Source: Frischella japonica (GTDB lineage Bacteria; Pseudomonadota; Gammaproteobacteria; Enterobacterales; Orbaceae). Taken from it: a stretch of DNA of 64,000 nucleotides. The stretch covers positions 62,001 through 126,000 of the forward strand of contig NZ_JABURY010000016.1 of the NCBI RefSeq assembly GCF_014489845.1. The letters are read 5' to 3'. The notes below the pieces were generated by a model that saw only the letters and a list, made by a program, of their open reading frames with translations, was not told the origin of the DNA and searched no databases. This document shows, one piece after another, positions 51,609 to 61,128 of this stretch (the stretch's first letter is position 1; each line of letters starts with the position of its first letter). A program made the position numbers and the translations under genes.

Positions 51609-52619
51609 TTAACTGTCTGTTATCGATGGAATGATATAATCCGCCATGAGTTCCCACCTGTCGATTATCATCTTGTCGACTTTCGATACGATTGCCACTA
51701 TCAGATCCTTTTCGGGAACACAATAGAGATAAGTTCCGCCTATGCCTGCCGCAAGAAAAGTGTTAATCCCCTTATCTTCTCTAAGCCACCACATATAGCC
51801 ACAATCTTCCGTATGCTGTTTTAGCGATTCAGTTATCCAGTTTTCTGAAATGATCGGCTTATCATTGCATTGGCCTTTATTCAAATACAAATATCCCAAA
51901 CGAAGCATATCCCGCAGAGTTAAAGACAGCCCCCAGCCTCCGGTATTGATATTTTGAGGATCTTTTATCCAACCGGTAATATTTTCACCATAGACATCTT
52001 CTTTAGAAAAGGATTTCATCTGTTGGTCATCGATCTCTTTCACCCCTAAATGACTAAATAATGATTTATTGGCAAATTCTCGGGTTGATAGCCCCGTACT
52101 CCGCGTAATAATCGCTGAAAGAAGGTGCGCATTAGACATATTGAATTGAAACTCCCCAAGCTGGCCTTTTTGTCCCAACATTTCAAGCATAAACATCGTC
52201 CAATTCTTTTGCCTTCTCAACCTATCTAATGGCTCACTCTTTTTCCAAGAATAGGGTGCAGTCATGGTAAGTAAGTGCTTGATTGTCAGATGTCGCTTTA
52301 ACATATCACTGGCTTTGGATTCCGCTTCTGGAAAGAAATCCAGTATTGGTTGATCGACGCTTTTTATATATCCTTTATCAATGGCTATTCCCACTAAAGC
52401 GGAAGTAACGCTTTGTGTTACTGAAGTGAGATGATGAGCATTTTCAGCATGGTAACCTTTGAAATATTTTTCAAACACAATGCCACCTTTTCGCAAAATC
52501 GCGATTCCTTTAATAATGCCGAGTTGAAAATTCAAGGCGACATCCAGCTCTCTCAATTTATCTGGATTCATATCCACCGATTCTGCATCAATGGTTTCTA
52601 ATTCTTTTATATTAGCCAT
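51609..52619 (-). CDS. Beta-lactamase-fold (serine hydrolase) protein lacking catalytic residues
   Basis: A 336-residue cytosolic protein of the class C beta-lactamase/esterase superfamily. The ATG at 52619 is preferred (GGA ten bases upstream) over a TTG at 52640. The nucleophile region reads TSVTQS, so Ser66 is kept but the SxxK lysine is Gln69. The YxN region reads FQFNMSNAHLL, so the tyrosine is also missing. The C-terminal GIGGTYLYCVPEKDLIVAI strand is typical. No signal peptide. It sits 18 bases after the UvrA-like gene. It may be an inactive or repurposed member. Confidence 0.8.
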   Translation of the reverse strand: MANIKELETIDAESVDMNPDKLRELDVALNFQLGIIKGIAILRKGGIVFEKYFKGYHAENAHHLTSVTQSVTSALVGIAIDKGYIKSVDQPILDFFPEAESKASDMLKRHLTIKHLLTMTAPYSWKKSEPLDRLRRQKNWTMFMLEMLGQKGQLGEFQFNMSNAHLLSAIITRSTGLSTREFANKSLFSHLGVKEIDDQQMKSFSKEDVYGENITGWIKDPQNINTGGWGLSLTLRDMLRLGYLYLNKGQCNDKPIISENWITESLKQHTEDCGYMWWLREDKGINTFLAAGIGGTYLYCVPEKDLIVAIVSKVDKMIIDRWELMADYIIPSITDS

Positions 52620-52636
52620 AATCAAGTATCCACTTT

Positions 52637-55063
52637 TCAAATCGTAAGGTATTTTCCGATTAGTGATTTTGGATTTTTCACCAAGTCTTTAGGGGTTCCT
52701 TCGGCAATGATTTCACCGCCTTTTAATCCTCCTTCAGGGCCAAGCTCTACGATCCAATCACACGATTCAAGAACTTCATGATTATGTTCAATAACAATCA
52801 CAGAGTTTCCGCTTTTGATTAATTCATCCAACAGTTTTATCAGCTGAGCTGTATCATAAAGGCTTAAACCAGTAGTGGGTTCATCCATGATATACAAGAT
52901 ATTTCCTTTTCGTTGCCGTCCTAATTCCTTCGCGAGTTTTAGTCTTTGGGTTTCCCCCCCGCTCATTGTTGAAGTGGGTTGCCCAAGTTTTATATATCCC
53001 ATACCAATCCGTTCCATTATCTGTAACGGACGAACAATGACATCATTATCACTAAATAGGGCTATCGCTTCGGAAATCTGCATATCAAGAATTTCTGAAA
53101 TATTTTTCCCTTTATACGTGACAGTTAAAACTTCGTTGTTATATCTTTTACCTTTACATTTTTCGCACGTTGCGTACATCTTTAAGCTACCTTCAGGAAA
53201 AATAGCTTTACGTCCACTACCATGACACTCTCGGCAAGCGCCCTCGGAATTGAAGGAAAAGTGTCCAGCCGTTAAATTTAACCGTTTTGCTTCGGGTTGT
53301 TCTGCAAATAATCTGCGTATCTTGTCCCATATTTTGGTAAAAGTAACAGGATTCGAATTTATATTTCTTCCTATTGGTGCCTGCGATACTTCAGCAAAGC
53401 CAGAAATATTTTCTGCGCCATCAAGCCTTTCGGCTATTGTTTCGATTAATAGTGATTCATCTTCAAAATCTACTTCTTCTCCATTGGTATTGTTCTTATT
53501 GGCGTCTAAGCGAAAATAACTTTTTAACAGGGGCGTTAGCGTGCTCGATATCAAGGAGCTTTTACCACTTCCGGAAACGCCCGAAACCCCAATAAGAATG
53601 CCTAATGGAAATGCGACTGAAATATCTTTTAAATTGTTGGTTTTGGCGTGTCGAATGACTAAACGGGGAATAGCAGAATCATCGATATTTTGTTTTAACA
53701 TCCTTACCGGCATTTTTGCTTTACCGGAAAGATATTGTCCTGTCAATGATTTATCGCATTTTAACAGACCAGCATAATCACCTTCATAAATTACTTCTCC
53801 GCCTTCAATCCCCGCTTTTGGGCCAATATCAATGATATGTTCAGCTATTTCTATCGTACTTCTGTCATGTTCCACGACAATAACCGTGTTGCCCAAATCT
53901 TTAAGCGCTTTTATGGATTGTAAAAGTTCAATTTTTTCTGATTCATGTAGACCCACTGTGGGTTCATCAAGAATATAGATAAGTGACTCCAGTTTCGATT
54001 CCAAATGCGAATTAAGGAAGAGTCGTTGTATTTCTCCGCCACTTAGTGAGGACATTTCTCTATAAAGTGATAAATGCCCTAAACGAGAAGCAATTAATGA
54101 GTTTGTTTTACCCAAAATATCTTTAAGAAGATTTTTCCCAAATTGCGTTATTTCGTTTAGTTCTAATGCCGATTCAAAAAACGTTTTAGCCTCGTCTAAA
54201 GTCATTTTGCCGACTTGACCAATATGTTTATCATTAATTAATATGTTGCGAGCTTCTTCACCTATGCGATATCCGTGGCATTCTGAGCAGAGGGTTATTT
54301 CGTACAGACCATTTAAATATTCGCCTCTTTTGTGTTTAGCTTGCAAAATTCTTGATAAGCAGAAGCTTTGATTTGCACTGTTATTGCTGACATAATGGCC
54401 GTTTACCACTTCTTCTTTTATTTCATCCGGTATTTCTAAATAAGGCTGATCCATATAGCCTTTGAAATTCCTTTCCAAGACGCGAAGTATACCGGGGGTT
54501 ACCCCGATAAAATTGAATAACTCTCGAACGGTGGGATTTTTATTTGCAATAAGCTTTTCCATATTAACGTGATAATATGCGCCTCTGCCAGCGCATTTCA
54601 TACACATTCCGTTAGGGTTATTATAGGAAAAATAGCCTAATTCAAGGCGCTCTTCCTCATGTCCACACTTAGCGCAGACCTTATCTTGTCCAATAGTTTC
54701 GTTGCACTCTGAACATTTAACCTGCCCTTCACTTGAATACAGTAGGGCAAGAAGGTTGAATATATTTGTTTTTGAACCGACTGTTGATCTTGGGTTATTC
54801 TGACGTACAACACTTTGCTTAACTGCGATTGTCGGGCCGATACCCTCTATGCTTGCGAATTTTCTCTCATTTTCAAGTCCCGGAAAGATTCCTAATGATT
54901 GAAGATACCCTTTACGTCCTTCTTCAAACACAATATCAAACATCAGACTAGACTTTCCTGATCCACTTATACCGGTGGCAACGGTTAATTTGTTTTTGGG
55001 AATAGTAATATCAACATCTTTAAGATTGTGAATCCGAGCTCCTGTTATTTTTATACTTTTCAT
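52637..55063 (-). CDS. UvrA-like ABC ATPase (UvrA2/DrrC type)
   Basis: An 808-residue soluble protein with two ABC ATPase halves. Walker A motifs GISGSGKSS (31-39) and GVSGSGKSS, signature motifs LSGGEIQR and MSGGETQRLK, Walker B ILDEPTVGL and IMDEPTTGL, and zinc motifs (CSECNETI...CAKCGHE; CRECHGSG...CEKCKGK). It is shorter than housekeeping UvrA (about 940) and lacks much of the UvrB-binding and insertion domain. Such paralogs occur in antibiotic producers and resistance loci (for example DrrC), where they are thought to remove DNA-bound drugs. It is the first gene of the cassette. Confidence 0.87.
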   Translation of the reverse strand: MKSIKITGARIHNLKDVDITIPKNKLTVATGISGSGKSSLMFDIVFEEGRKGYLQSLGIFPGLENERKFASIEGIGPTIAVKQSVVRQNNPRSTVGSKTNIFNLLALLYSSEGQVKCSECNETIGQDKVCAKCGHEEERLELGYFSYNNPNGMCMKCAGRGAYYHVNMEKLIANKNPTVRELFNFIGVTPGILRVLERNFKGYMDQPYLEIPDEIKEEVVNGHYVSNNSANQSFCLSRILQAKHKRGEYLNGLYEITLCSECHGYRIGEEARNILINDKHIGQVGKMTLDEAKTFFESALELNEITQFGKNLLKDILGKTNSLIASRLGHLSLYREMSSLSGGEIQRLFLNSHLESKLESLIYILDEPTVGLHESEKIELLQSIKALKDLGNTVIVVEHDRSTIEIAEHIIDIGPKAGIEGGEVIYEGDYAGLLKCDKSLTGQYLSGKAKMPVRMLKQNIDDSAIPRLVIRHAKTNNLKDISVAFPLGILIGVSGVSGSGKSSLISSTLTPLLKSYFRLDANKNNTNGEEVDFEDESLLIETIAERLDGAENISGFAEVSQAPIGRNINSNPVTFTKIWDKIRRLFAEQPEAKRLNLTAGHFSFNSEGACRECHGSGRKAIFPEGSLKMYATCEKCKGKRYNNEVLTVTYKGKNISEILDMQISEAIALFSDNDVIVRPLQIMERIGMGYIKLGQPTSTMSGGETQRLKLAKELGRQRKGNILYIMDEPTTGLSLYDTAQLIKLLDELIKSGNSVIVIEHNHEVLESCDWIVELGPEGGLKGGEIIAEGTPKDLVKNPKSLIGKYLTI

Positions 55064-55721
55064 CTAATCACACCTTGTCTTTTTAATTAAGAAATTTCAA
55101 CTAATTTATTTATCGTTAAGATCAAACTATTGAGGAAATATAGAGCATTATTTTTTATTAGTGAAATGAAATATCTATATTTTTTAAAATTTATTGACAA
55201 AATTGCAATTTTGTGCATTGGTTGTATTTGACCAATATTTTTACTCGAACTTCATCGAAAAATTATCTAATAATTTTATATTGGCTTTCGCTTCTTTTGC
55301 CTAGCTAAATTAGGTAACTTAATTAGTAATTAAAAAATTTATTAATAAAAATTCAGAAGGATAAAAGTGTTTAAGAAAAAGTTTAAAATTAAAAAATGAC
55401 ATTGTTTTTTAAATGTCCCATTTTTCATTATCGAAAAATAAATCGTTAAAACGTAGAATTAATGAATTAGCCTGTAAACATTGCGGGAAGAAGGTGATTT
55501 GGAAATGCTAGCTTTCCATTAACAAAAATAAATGAGCATCGACTCAAAGCGACCGTTATTTCGTGCGAAGATGATAAAAATATTTAAATATAATATTTGA
55601 CTGATTATAAAATGGCTTTAGATACACATAGAAATTATATTGTTTTTATATTTACCTTTAAAAGAGATAACTCCAAAAATCTATGTCATTATCTTCCATT
55701 TCTCATGCTACAATCCTACTA
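55064..55721. other. Intergenic region with no supported gene
   Basis: About 660 AT-rich bases. A plus-strand frame at 55413 encodes about 32 residues with a CKHCGKK pair, reminiscent of a zinc ribbon, but it is too short and has no ribosome site. The promoter of the UvrA-like cassette must lie near 55100. Confidence 0.35.
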
Positions 55722-56657
55722 TTACCATACCTTCAACTCATTGCTACCTTGGGGCATATATAAGAAAATAGGATCACCTCCTTCTATATTTCTTTCTTCT
55801 CCTTCATCATTTTTTACACGAGCTTTCATATAAAGCATTGGCCGTAGATTTTTTTGCCAAAGTGCCACAATTTTACCATTCGCATAGTATTGAATTTGGT
55901 AATTTTTGATCGGTAAAAATTCACGATTCGTTATTCTAGAATCCGAATCGGTTAGCATAGGTTTTCTTTTATATGAATTTTTTATTTCATCATAATTATT
56001 TTCGTAGGTTGTGTTTGATACAATACCTGAAGAATGAAGAAATTCCCTATGATATGCAATTTCATCTCTGTTAATGCATATTGTTCTTATTTGATTATAT
56101 TTTTCGACAATTTTTTGTTCGATATTTGGGACATTTTTTAAATTAACTGATGCTGCAAGCTCCTGATCGTAAGTAAAGGGTACATCAACATCAATCATCA
56201 ATTTAGCTTCATAATAAGGTAACTTTTGCTCTTCCAACCCTTGTGGCAAGTTAAATTCGGCAATTTGTTGATAATCTTTTAAAGAAGTATCTTTGTCGGC
56301 TGCTCGGTATATGGTAACAGATGCATTAGCGTATTTAGTTATATAGTCTTCTCCATCTCTTGAGTAAACTTTGATGATGACATTTTTTTTACCGGCATTG
56401 AATAATAAAAGATTTAAAGGCAACATGGTTGATTGTCCAGTATTATCAGTAAATCGATAATCTTGTGCTCCCTCGACTTCAATAATGAGTTTGCATCCGT
56501 TTTTGGTAACTTGTGCGCCGAATGCCGGGCGATGTGTGTAATTTTGCGTTAAGGCTAATTCTTGTTGTATGATTTCTTCCATTTGTTTTTCTTGGTTTTC
56601 TTGTCCGCAAGAAAACAAAAAACAACTAAGTAAAAACAAACTGATTAATTTTTTCAT
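55722..56657 (-). CDS. Lipoprotein of a three-member local family (copy A)
   Basis: A 311-residue lipoprotein (signal LISLFLLSCFLFSC). The mature protein is mostly beta, with an immunoglobulin-like start (GCKLIIEVEGAQDYRF), KNVIIKVYSRDG, a second domain with LPYYEAKLMIDVDVPF, a helical segment, and a MORN-like end (NYQIQYYANGKIVALW). It closes with YMPQGSNELKVW. Copy C at 57380-58261 shares this order and the same closing pattern (KNSGELEVIR). I do not recognise the family; lipid-anchored immunity protein is a guess from context. Confidence 0.65.
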   Translation of the reverse strand: MKKLISLFLLSCFLFSCGQENQEKQMEEIIQQELALTQNYTHRPAFGAQVTKNGCKLIIEVEGAQDYRFTDNTGQSTMLPLNLLLFNAGKKNVIIKVYSRDGEDYITKYANASVTIYRAADKDTSLKDYQQIAEFNLPQGLEEQKLPYYEAKLMIDVDVPFTYDQELAASVNLKNVPNIEQKIVEKYNQIRTICINRDEIAYHREFLHSSGIVSNTTYENNYDEIKNSYKRKPMLTDSDSRITNREFLPIKNYQIQYYANGKIVALWQKNLRPMLYMKARVKNDEGEERNIEGGDPIFLYMPQGSNELKVW

Positions 56658-56663
56658 GATTAC

Positions 56664-57178
56664 CTATCTTATTACTTCTAATTCGTCTGAGCCTTCGGGT
56701 ATATAGAGCATTATGGAAAACGTACCTCTGGATATGAATAAGTTTCATTTTCTACCACATTAATAACCGGTTTTCCTTCCAATGTCTTTAAAGTTACTAG
56801 ATACCTCTTTGCATAAAATTTCAATTAACTATATTCGGTAAAATGTACATTTGGTCGAAATAAAACTTCTTTGATTTCTTTTATATCATTTTTTCCTGCT
56901 CATCTGTTAAATAATAATTTTTTTGTTTCTTTCCTGAACTCTTTTAACAAAGCAATAAATAAATTAGTATTTTCATTATTTAAACTATTTCTTATTGAAG
57001 TAAATTTCTCTCCTATTTTTATATCAATATCAACAATTTTTGTCAGATCTTTTTATTTATTCCAACCCGTTATATTATAAAGTAAATTATAAATTTCAAA
57101 TTCATTTATTTAGATCCAATTTTTAAAGTCATCTTTATCCTTAGGTAAGGCAATACAAAAATTATTTTTCCTTAATTT
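56664..57178 (-). pseudogene. Decayed copy B of the three-member family
   Basis: Pieces in shifting minus-strand frames match the neighbours in order. CIALPKDKDDFKNW and NITGWNK (compare copy C YQLTGWKNS) come first. Then DIKIGEKFTSIRNSLNNENT (compare IKNELNIAYEKIKNAIEKK), LKFYAKRYLVTLKTLEGKP (compare EIRFYGNGKLVRLEDNNGE), and an end YIPEGSDELEVIR (compare SGELEVIR). At least three frameshifts separate them. A further piece at 57294-57371 (GGDTPIQYPI) may be the N-terminal part, so a deletion also occurred. Confidence 0.65.
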
Positions 57179-57355
57179 GCTGTAGTTCCCCTGTAGCTTT
57201 TGCCACAAAACCATGTGCATTGCGATAATTTATTAATTTGATTTTTCACTTTATAATTAATATTAAATGTCGATACAATATCGAGGATATACATTAGTCT
57301 TTAATGGGATACTGTATTGGCGTGTCTCCACCATTGTTAAGGCCATATAAGAAAT

Positions 57356-57371
57356 GGCGGAGTTATCCGCC
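57356..57371 (-). terminator. Short GC hairpin after copy C
   Basis: Perfect stem GGCGGA / TCCGCC with a four-base loop, nine bases beyond the copy C stop. The downstream side on the minus strand is ATTTCTTAT, so the T-tract is weak. Confidence 0.5.
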
Positions 57372-57379
57372 TATTTTAT

Positions 57380-58261
57380 TTATCTTATTACTTCTAATTC
57401 ACCAGAGTTTTTTGGCTTATGATAAAATAATGGATAGGTATAAATAACAGATTTCCCATTTTCAATTATTTCACTTTTTAAACATGATTCACCATTATTA
57501 TCTTCTAATCTAACCAATTTACCATTACCATAAAACCTTATTTCACAATTGATAAAGGGCAATATTTTTTCTTTTTCTTCTGAAAAAGGCGTTATTTTGT
57601 CATCATTTTTTTCATATAATGATACTGATTCTTCGAAAATTTTATTTTTAACTAATAATCTAAAAGCGGAAATATCTTTTTTTTCAATAGCATTTTTTAT
57701 TTTTTCATATGCTATATTTAATTCATTTTTAATATTATTAATAGATTCTGAATTTTTCCATCCTGTTAATTGATAAGGTACATTTGCGGTAAATTTGGTT
57801 TGAAACTCCCAATAAGGCAATCCTTCTTTAGGAACTATCATATCAGGTATTTTTAGAATAATTTCTCTTTTGTTATCAAATGTCCACGCATCTATCTTTT
57901 TATTTAATTCTAATGAAAAATAACTATTTGGTAATATCATGTTATTACCTTTGAGAGGGTATACCTTTATTGTTAAAATTTGTTCACCTGATTCTAATAT
58001 CCCTGTATTTATTGGAAACTCCATATTCAATCCGCCAGACTTTTCAAAAAATTTTAATAAAGGCAAATCATTTATTCGTATATCAAAATTAACAGCAGAG
58101 CTCTTCAAATTTATTTGATAATAAGGTCTATTACTGAACTTATTTATCGTTGGATTTTGAGTAAGTTTCATGTTAATTTCATTTATTTTATGATTACTTT
58201 TTGCACATACTAATGAAAGAAAACTTGCAAGCAGTAATATAATTATCTTACGACTAATCAT
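57380..58261 (-). CDS. Exported protein of the three-member local family (copy C)
   Basis: A protein of about 293 residues. The ATG at 58261 or 58267 is likely; the frame begins with a TTG at 58282. Signal peptide SRKIIILLLASFLSLVCAKS, possibly a lipoprotein (LVC). The body parallels copy A: SAVNFDIRINDLPL, EQILTIKVYPLKG, LPYWEFQTKFTANVPYQL, a helix, then CEIRFYGNGKLVRLEDN and the end KPKNSGELEVIR. Paralogs at 55722 and the decayed copy between them point to tandem duplication. Unknown function. Confidence 0.65.
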   Translation of the reverse strand: MISRKIIILLLASFLSLVCAKSNHKINEINMKLTQNPTINKFSNRPYYQINLKSSAVNFDIRINDLPLLKFFEKSGGLNMEFPINTGILESGEQILTIKVYPLKGNNMILPNSYFSLELNKKIDAWTFDNKREIILKIPDMIVPKEGLPYWEFQTKFTANVPYQLTGWKNSESINNIKNELNIAYEKIKNAIEKKDISAFRLLVKNKIFEESVSLYEKNDDKITPFSEEKEKILPFINCEIRFYGNGKLVRLEDNNGESCLKSEIIENGKSVIYTYPLFYHKPKNSGELEVIR

Positions 58262-58282
58262 ATACATAATATTTTTTATCAA

Positions 58283-59311
58283 TTTCTGAGGTTTCCTTCC
58301 TTAATAACAGTGTACTCTTCTTTCTTTGTTTATTAAAACCATTAGTTTTTACATATATGCTGAATGTGATTTTAATATAGATGATTTTTTCATGATTTTT
58401 TATTAAATTTCTTGGCGGATTAAATCTCAATGCCAGTTATAACAAAAAAGTTTATTTGCAATATAGTCTACGATATTACAGGTTGAAAGTTACCCTTCAT
58501 AAGTTAATGATACAGTTTCTATGGAATATCTGATAATTTCCCTATCAAAAAAATCAATTTTTATGCTCGATAATTTTGATATATTTAGATCACTGAATTT
58601 TATTTATATAACTAACGAATTTCGTTATGATGAAATGATAATCCTCAATTTTTATGATATTTTTACTTTTACAAGGTGTTTTTGCGAAAATAATGGTTTT
58701 AAGCAATTTCATAATATTCTTCGTCGGCTTAAAGATACTCGTTTGTAAATAAATATTAAAAATGGTAAATCATAATCCATCCACAAGTTTAGTCTAAAAG
58801 AGTAATACAAAATACTAAAAATGCTTGAAATTTCTATCTAACCTATTGACGTTATCTTATACAAATGGATAGATAGCTTATAGCAGACTATATAGTAGCT
58901 TTACATTCGCATAATTAAACACGTCCTTTATAACTCGTAATACCATTATTATCCCATGAGTTAATTTAGCCAAAAATCTTAGTGGGTATTAAACTTTGAA
59001 AAATAGTCAATTCGATAAATAGATACTTACCAATATAAATATAGGTAGTTAAAAAATCTCGATAGGTTTAAATCGATAGACTTTCAATACATTCCATTAA
59101 AAATATCCTTATAATGTTATTAAATATTAATTTATTATATGAAAAATACCATACCTGTTGCGAAGAACCAAATTTCGGATACAAAAACCAGTATAGATTG
59201 TTTTTAACCTAGAATTTTCTTGCTTTATTATTTGCTTAATTACTAAATTTAACTAACTACTCTTGTTTTAACGTATATCGATAACATAACACAGCAACAT
59301 TTCTAATTAAA
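58283..59311. other. One-kilobase gap between the accessory array and the fru operon
   Basis: Very AT-rich. A plus-strand frame (58521-58748, 75 codons) has no ribosome site or motif and is not called. On the minus strand 58283-58455 stays open (FNPPRNLIKNHEKIIYIKI onward) into the start of copy C, which may be another lost gene end. Nothing else is supported. Confidence 0.35.
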
Positions 59312-59340
59312 AAAAAGCAAGGTATTTAACCTTGCTTTTT
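59312..59340 (-). terminator. Terminator of the fruBKA operon
   Basis: Perfect stem AAAAAGCAAGGT / ACCTTGCTTTTT with a five-base loop, 14 bases beyond the fruA stop; the minus strand ends in a T-tract. Confidence 0.9.
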
Positions 59341-59353
59341 AAAACAACACTGA

Positions 59354-61120
59354 TTAACTAGCCATTTTTTCCGCTAAAGCGATTTCTTGTTGGGATTCTG
59401 GTTTTTTGATCATAGCATAAATAATACCACCAATAAGCGAACCTATAGCTATGGCTAATAAATATTTAACCGGATGATCAACAACACCAGGAATAAGTAA
59501 AGCAAATATTCCACCGTGTGGTGTTCTTAAAGTTGTTTCCCATAATAAAGCTAACCCACCGGTTATAGCTCCACCAATAATACAACTCGGGATAACACGC
59601 AAAGGATCTCGGGCAGCAAATGGGATCGCACCTTCTGAAATAAAGCAAAGTCCTAAAACAAATGCAGCTCTACCACTTTGCTGCTCTGTTTTATTGAATT
59701 TCTTACTCGCAATGATTGTGGCAATTGTCATAGCCAGTGGCGGTACCATTCCCGCCGCCATAATGGCTGCCATTGGTGCGTATTGCTGTTCTGCAATTAA
59801 GCCAACACCTGTTGCATAAGCTGCTTTATTAAGTGGACCTCCCATGTCAGTACACATCATCGCACCTAAAATTGCGCCTAAAATCACAACCGAAGTAGAA
59901 TGCTGCATTACTTTTAACCATTCATTCAATGCCTTCATAAGAAAAGCTATCGGTTCACCAAAAACCAGTTGCATACCTAATCCAACTATTAAGGTGGCCA
60001 TTAATGGTACGATCAGAATCGGTTTTAGAGAACTCATACTCTGTGGCAATTTTATATAGCGTGTCAGTAATAATGCAACATAACCAGCAAAATAACCGGC
60101 AATGATTCCGCCTAAAAATCCAGCACCAATTTCAGCCGCTAAAAATCCACCAACCAATCCAGGAACCAGACCAGGTCTATCCGCAATTGAGTATGCTATA
60201 TAACCAGCTAATAATGGTACCATTAATATAAATGCTATTGAACCAATTTGCGCCAGATGTGCTTCTCCGACTAAGGTATTGACCATGACTTCTTTCGTCA
60301 CTTCAATATTATCAACCGTTACTTTAACCATTTGTGGTAAATTTTCAAAATGGCCTAAAGCAAACGACAGAGCTTTAATTAAACCGCCCGCGACAACCAT
60401 GGGTAACATATATGAAATACCGGTTAATAGGTGTTGATAAATGCCTTTTTTCTCTTTGCTAGTCTGTGTTGTTTTAACAGTCGATTCTGGTTGATAAATT
60501 TTCGCTTCAGCAAATGCACGATCAAATTCTTGAGCCGTTTTCTTTAATGCTGGTCCTGTTTTGGTGCGATACATTAATTTACCAGCAAATTTACTAAGGT
60601 CTACTTCAATATCACAGGCAACAATTACTATATCAGCGGCGGCAATTTCTTCGGCTGTTAATTCATTACCAACCCCAACCGAACCACGGGTTTCAACCTT
60701 ACACCACCAACCGCGTTTTTTCGCCTCTTCTTCAATCGCTTCGGCAGCCATAAAAGTATGTGCAACTCCGGTTGGGCAAGCTGTTACCGCAACAATTCTT
60801 TTTGTATCTTTATTTATTATGGTATCAGATGAAGAGACATCGGTATTAACGGTGTAAATTTCAGCTTTATTTTCAGTATCAATTAAAATCTGTTTTGGAT
60901 TAGCAAAAAGTTGATCAATATCCATAACAGTGTAAACTTTTTTACCATTTAAAGTGGTATCAGATATTGTTCCTTGTCCAATCAAGACCACAACAGCTGC
61001 ATCGGTAACAACATTAACAATTGTATGATTTAACTCTTTAGCTGCTAACGTTAATTCTGCCTTAGCTAAACGTGCTATTGCGGGTCCAATTTGATTTGTT
61101 ATAGCTATATAAATATTCAT
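59354..61120 (-). CDS. fruA: PTS fructose transporter EIIB'BC
   Basis: A 588-residue membrane protein: a degenerate IIB' domain (1-95), a IIB domain with the phosphocysteine in AVTACPTGVAHTF (Cys115), and a IIC domain of about ten helices from residue 230 (GIYQHLLTGISYMLPMVVAGGLIKA, GEPIAFL, CTDMGGPLNKAAY, GAIPFAARDP). It imports fructose as fructose 1-phosphate. It follows fruK by eight bases and is closed by a strong terminator. Confidence 0.96.
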   Translation of the reverse strand: MNIYIAITNQIGPAIARLAKAELTLAAKELNHTIVNVVTDAAVVVLIGQGTISDTTLNGKKVYTVMDIDQLFANPKQILIDTENKAEIYTVNTDVSSSDTIINKDTKRIVAVTACPTGVAHTFMAAEAIEEEAKKRGWWCKVETRGSVGVGNELTAEEIAAADIVIVACDIEVDLSKFAGKLMYRTKTGPALKKTAQEFDRAFAEAKIYQPESTVKTTQTSKEKKGIYQHLLTGISYMLPMVVAGGLIKALSFALGHFENLPQMVKVTVDNIEVTKEVMVNTLVGEAHLAQIGSIAFILMVPLLAGYIAYSIADRPGLVPGLVGGFLAAEIGAGFLGGIIAGYFAGYVALLLTRYIKLPQSMSSLKPILIVPLMATLIVGLGMQLVFGEPIAFLMKALNEWLKVMQHSTSVVILGAILGAMMCTDMGGPLNKAAYATGVGLIAEQQYAPMAAIMAAGMVPPLAMTIATIIASKKFNKTEQQSGRAAFVLGLCFISEGAIPFAARDPLRVIPSCIIGGAITGGLALLWETTLRTPHGGIFALLIPGVVDHPVKYLLAIAIGSLIGGIIYAMIKKPESQQEIALAEKMAS

Positions 61121-61128
61121 ATTTTCTC

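Noticed and set aside
55413-55511. Short frame with CKHCGKK on the plus strand
   Set aside because: About 32 codons, no ribosome site; a single CxxC pair is not enough to call a transposase zinc ribbon.
58521-58748. A plus-strand frame of 75 codons in the gap before the fru operon
   Set aside because: No ribosome site, no recognisable motif, AT-driven composition. It could be real, but I cannot support it.
43201-58900. A classical genomic island with integrase and attachment-site repeat at tRNA-Asn
   Set aside because: No integrase gene is visible, and I could not find a second copy of the tRNA 3' end in the region by eye. The tRNA may be only a neighbour.
43201-58900. An intact Rhs, CDI or type VI secretion locus
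   Set aside because: No Rhs core, VgrG, Hcp, PAAR or CdiA/B-like sequence is present. Only small exported proteins and fragments support the idea.
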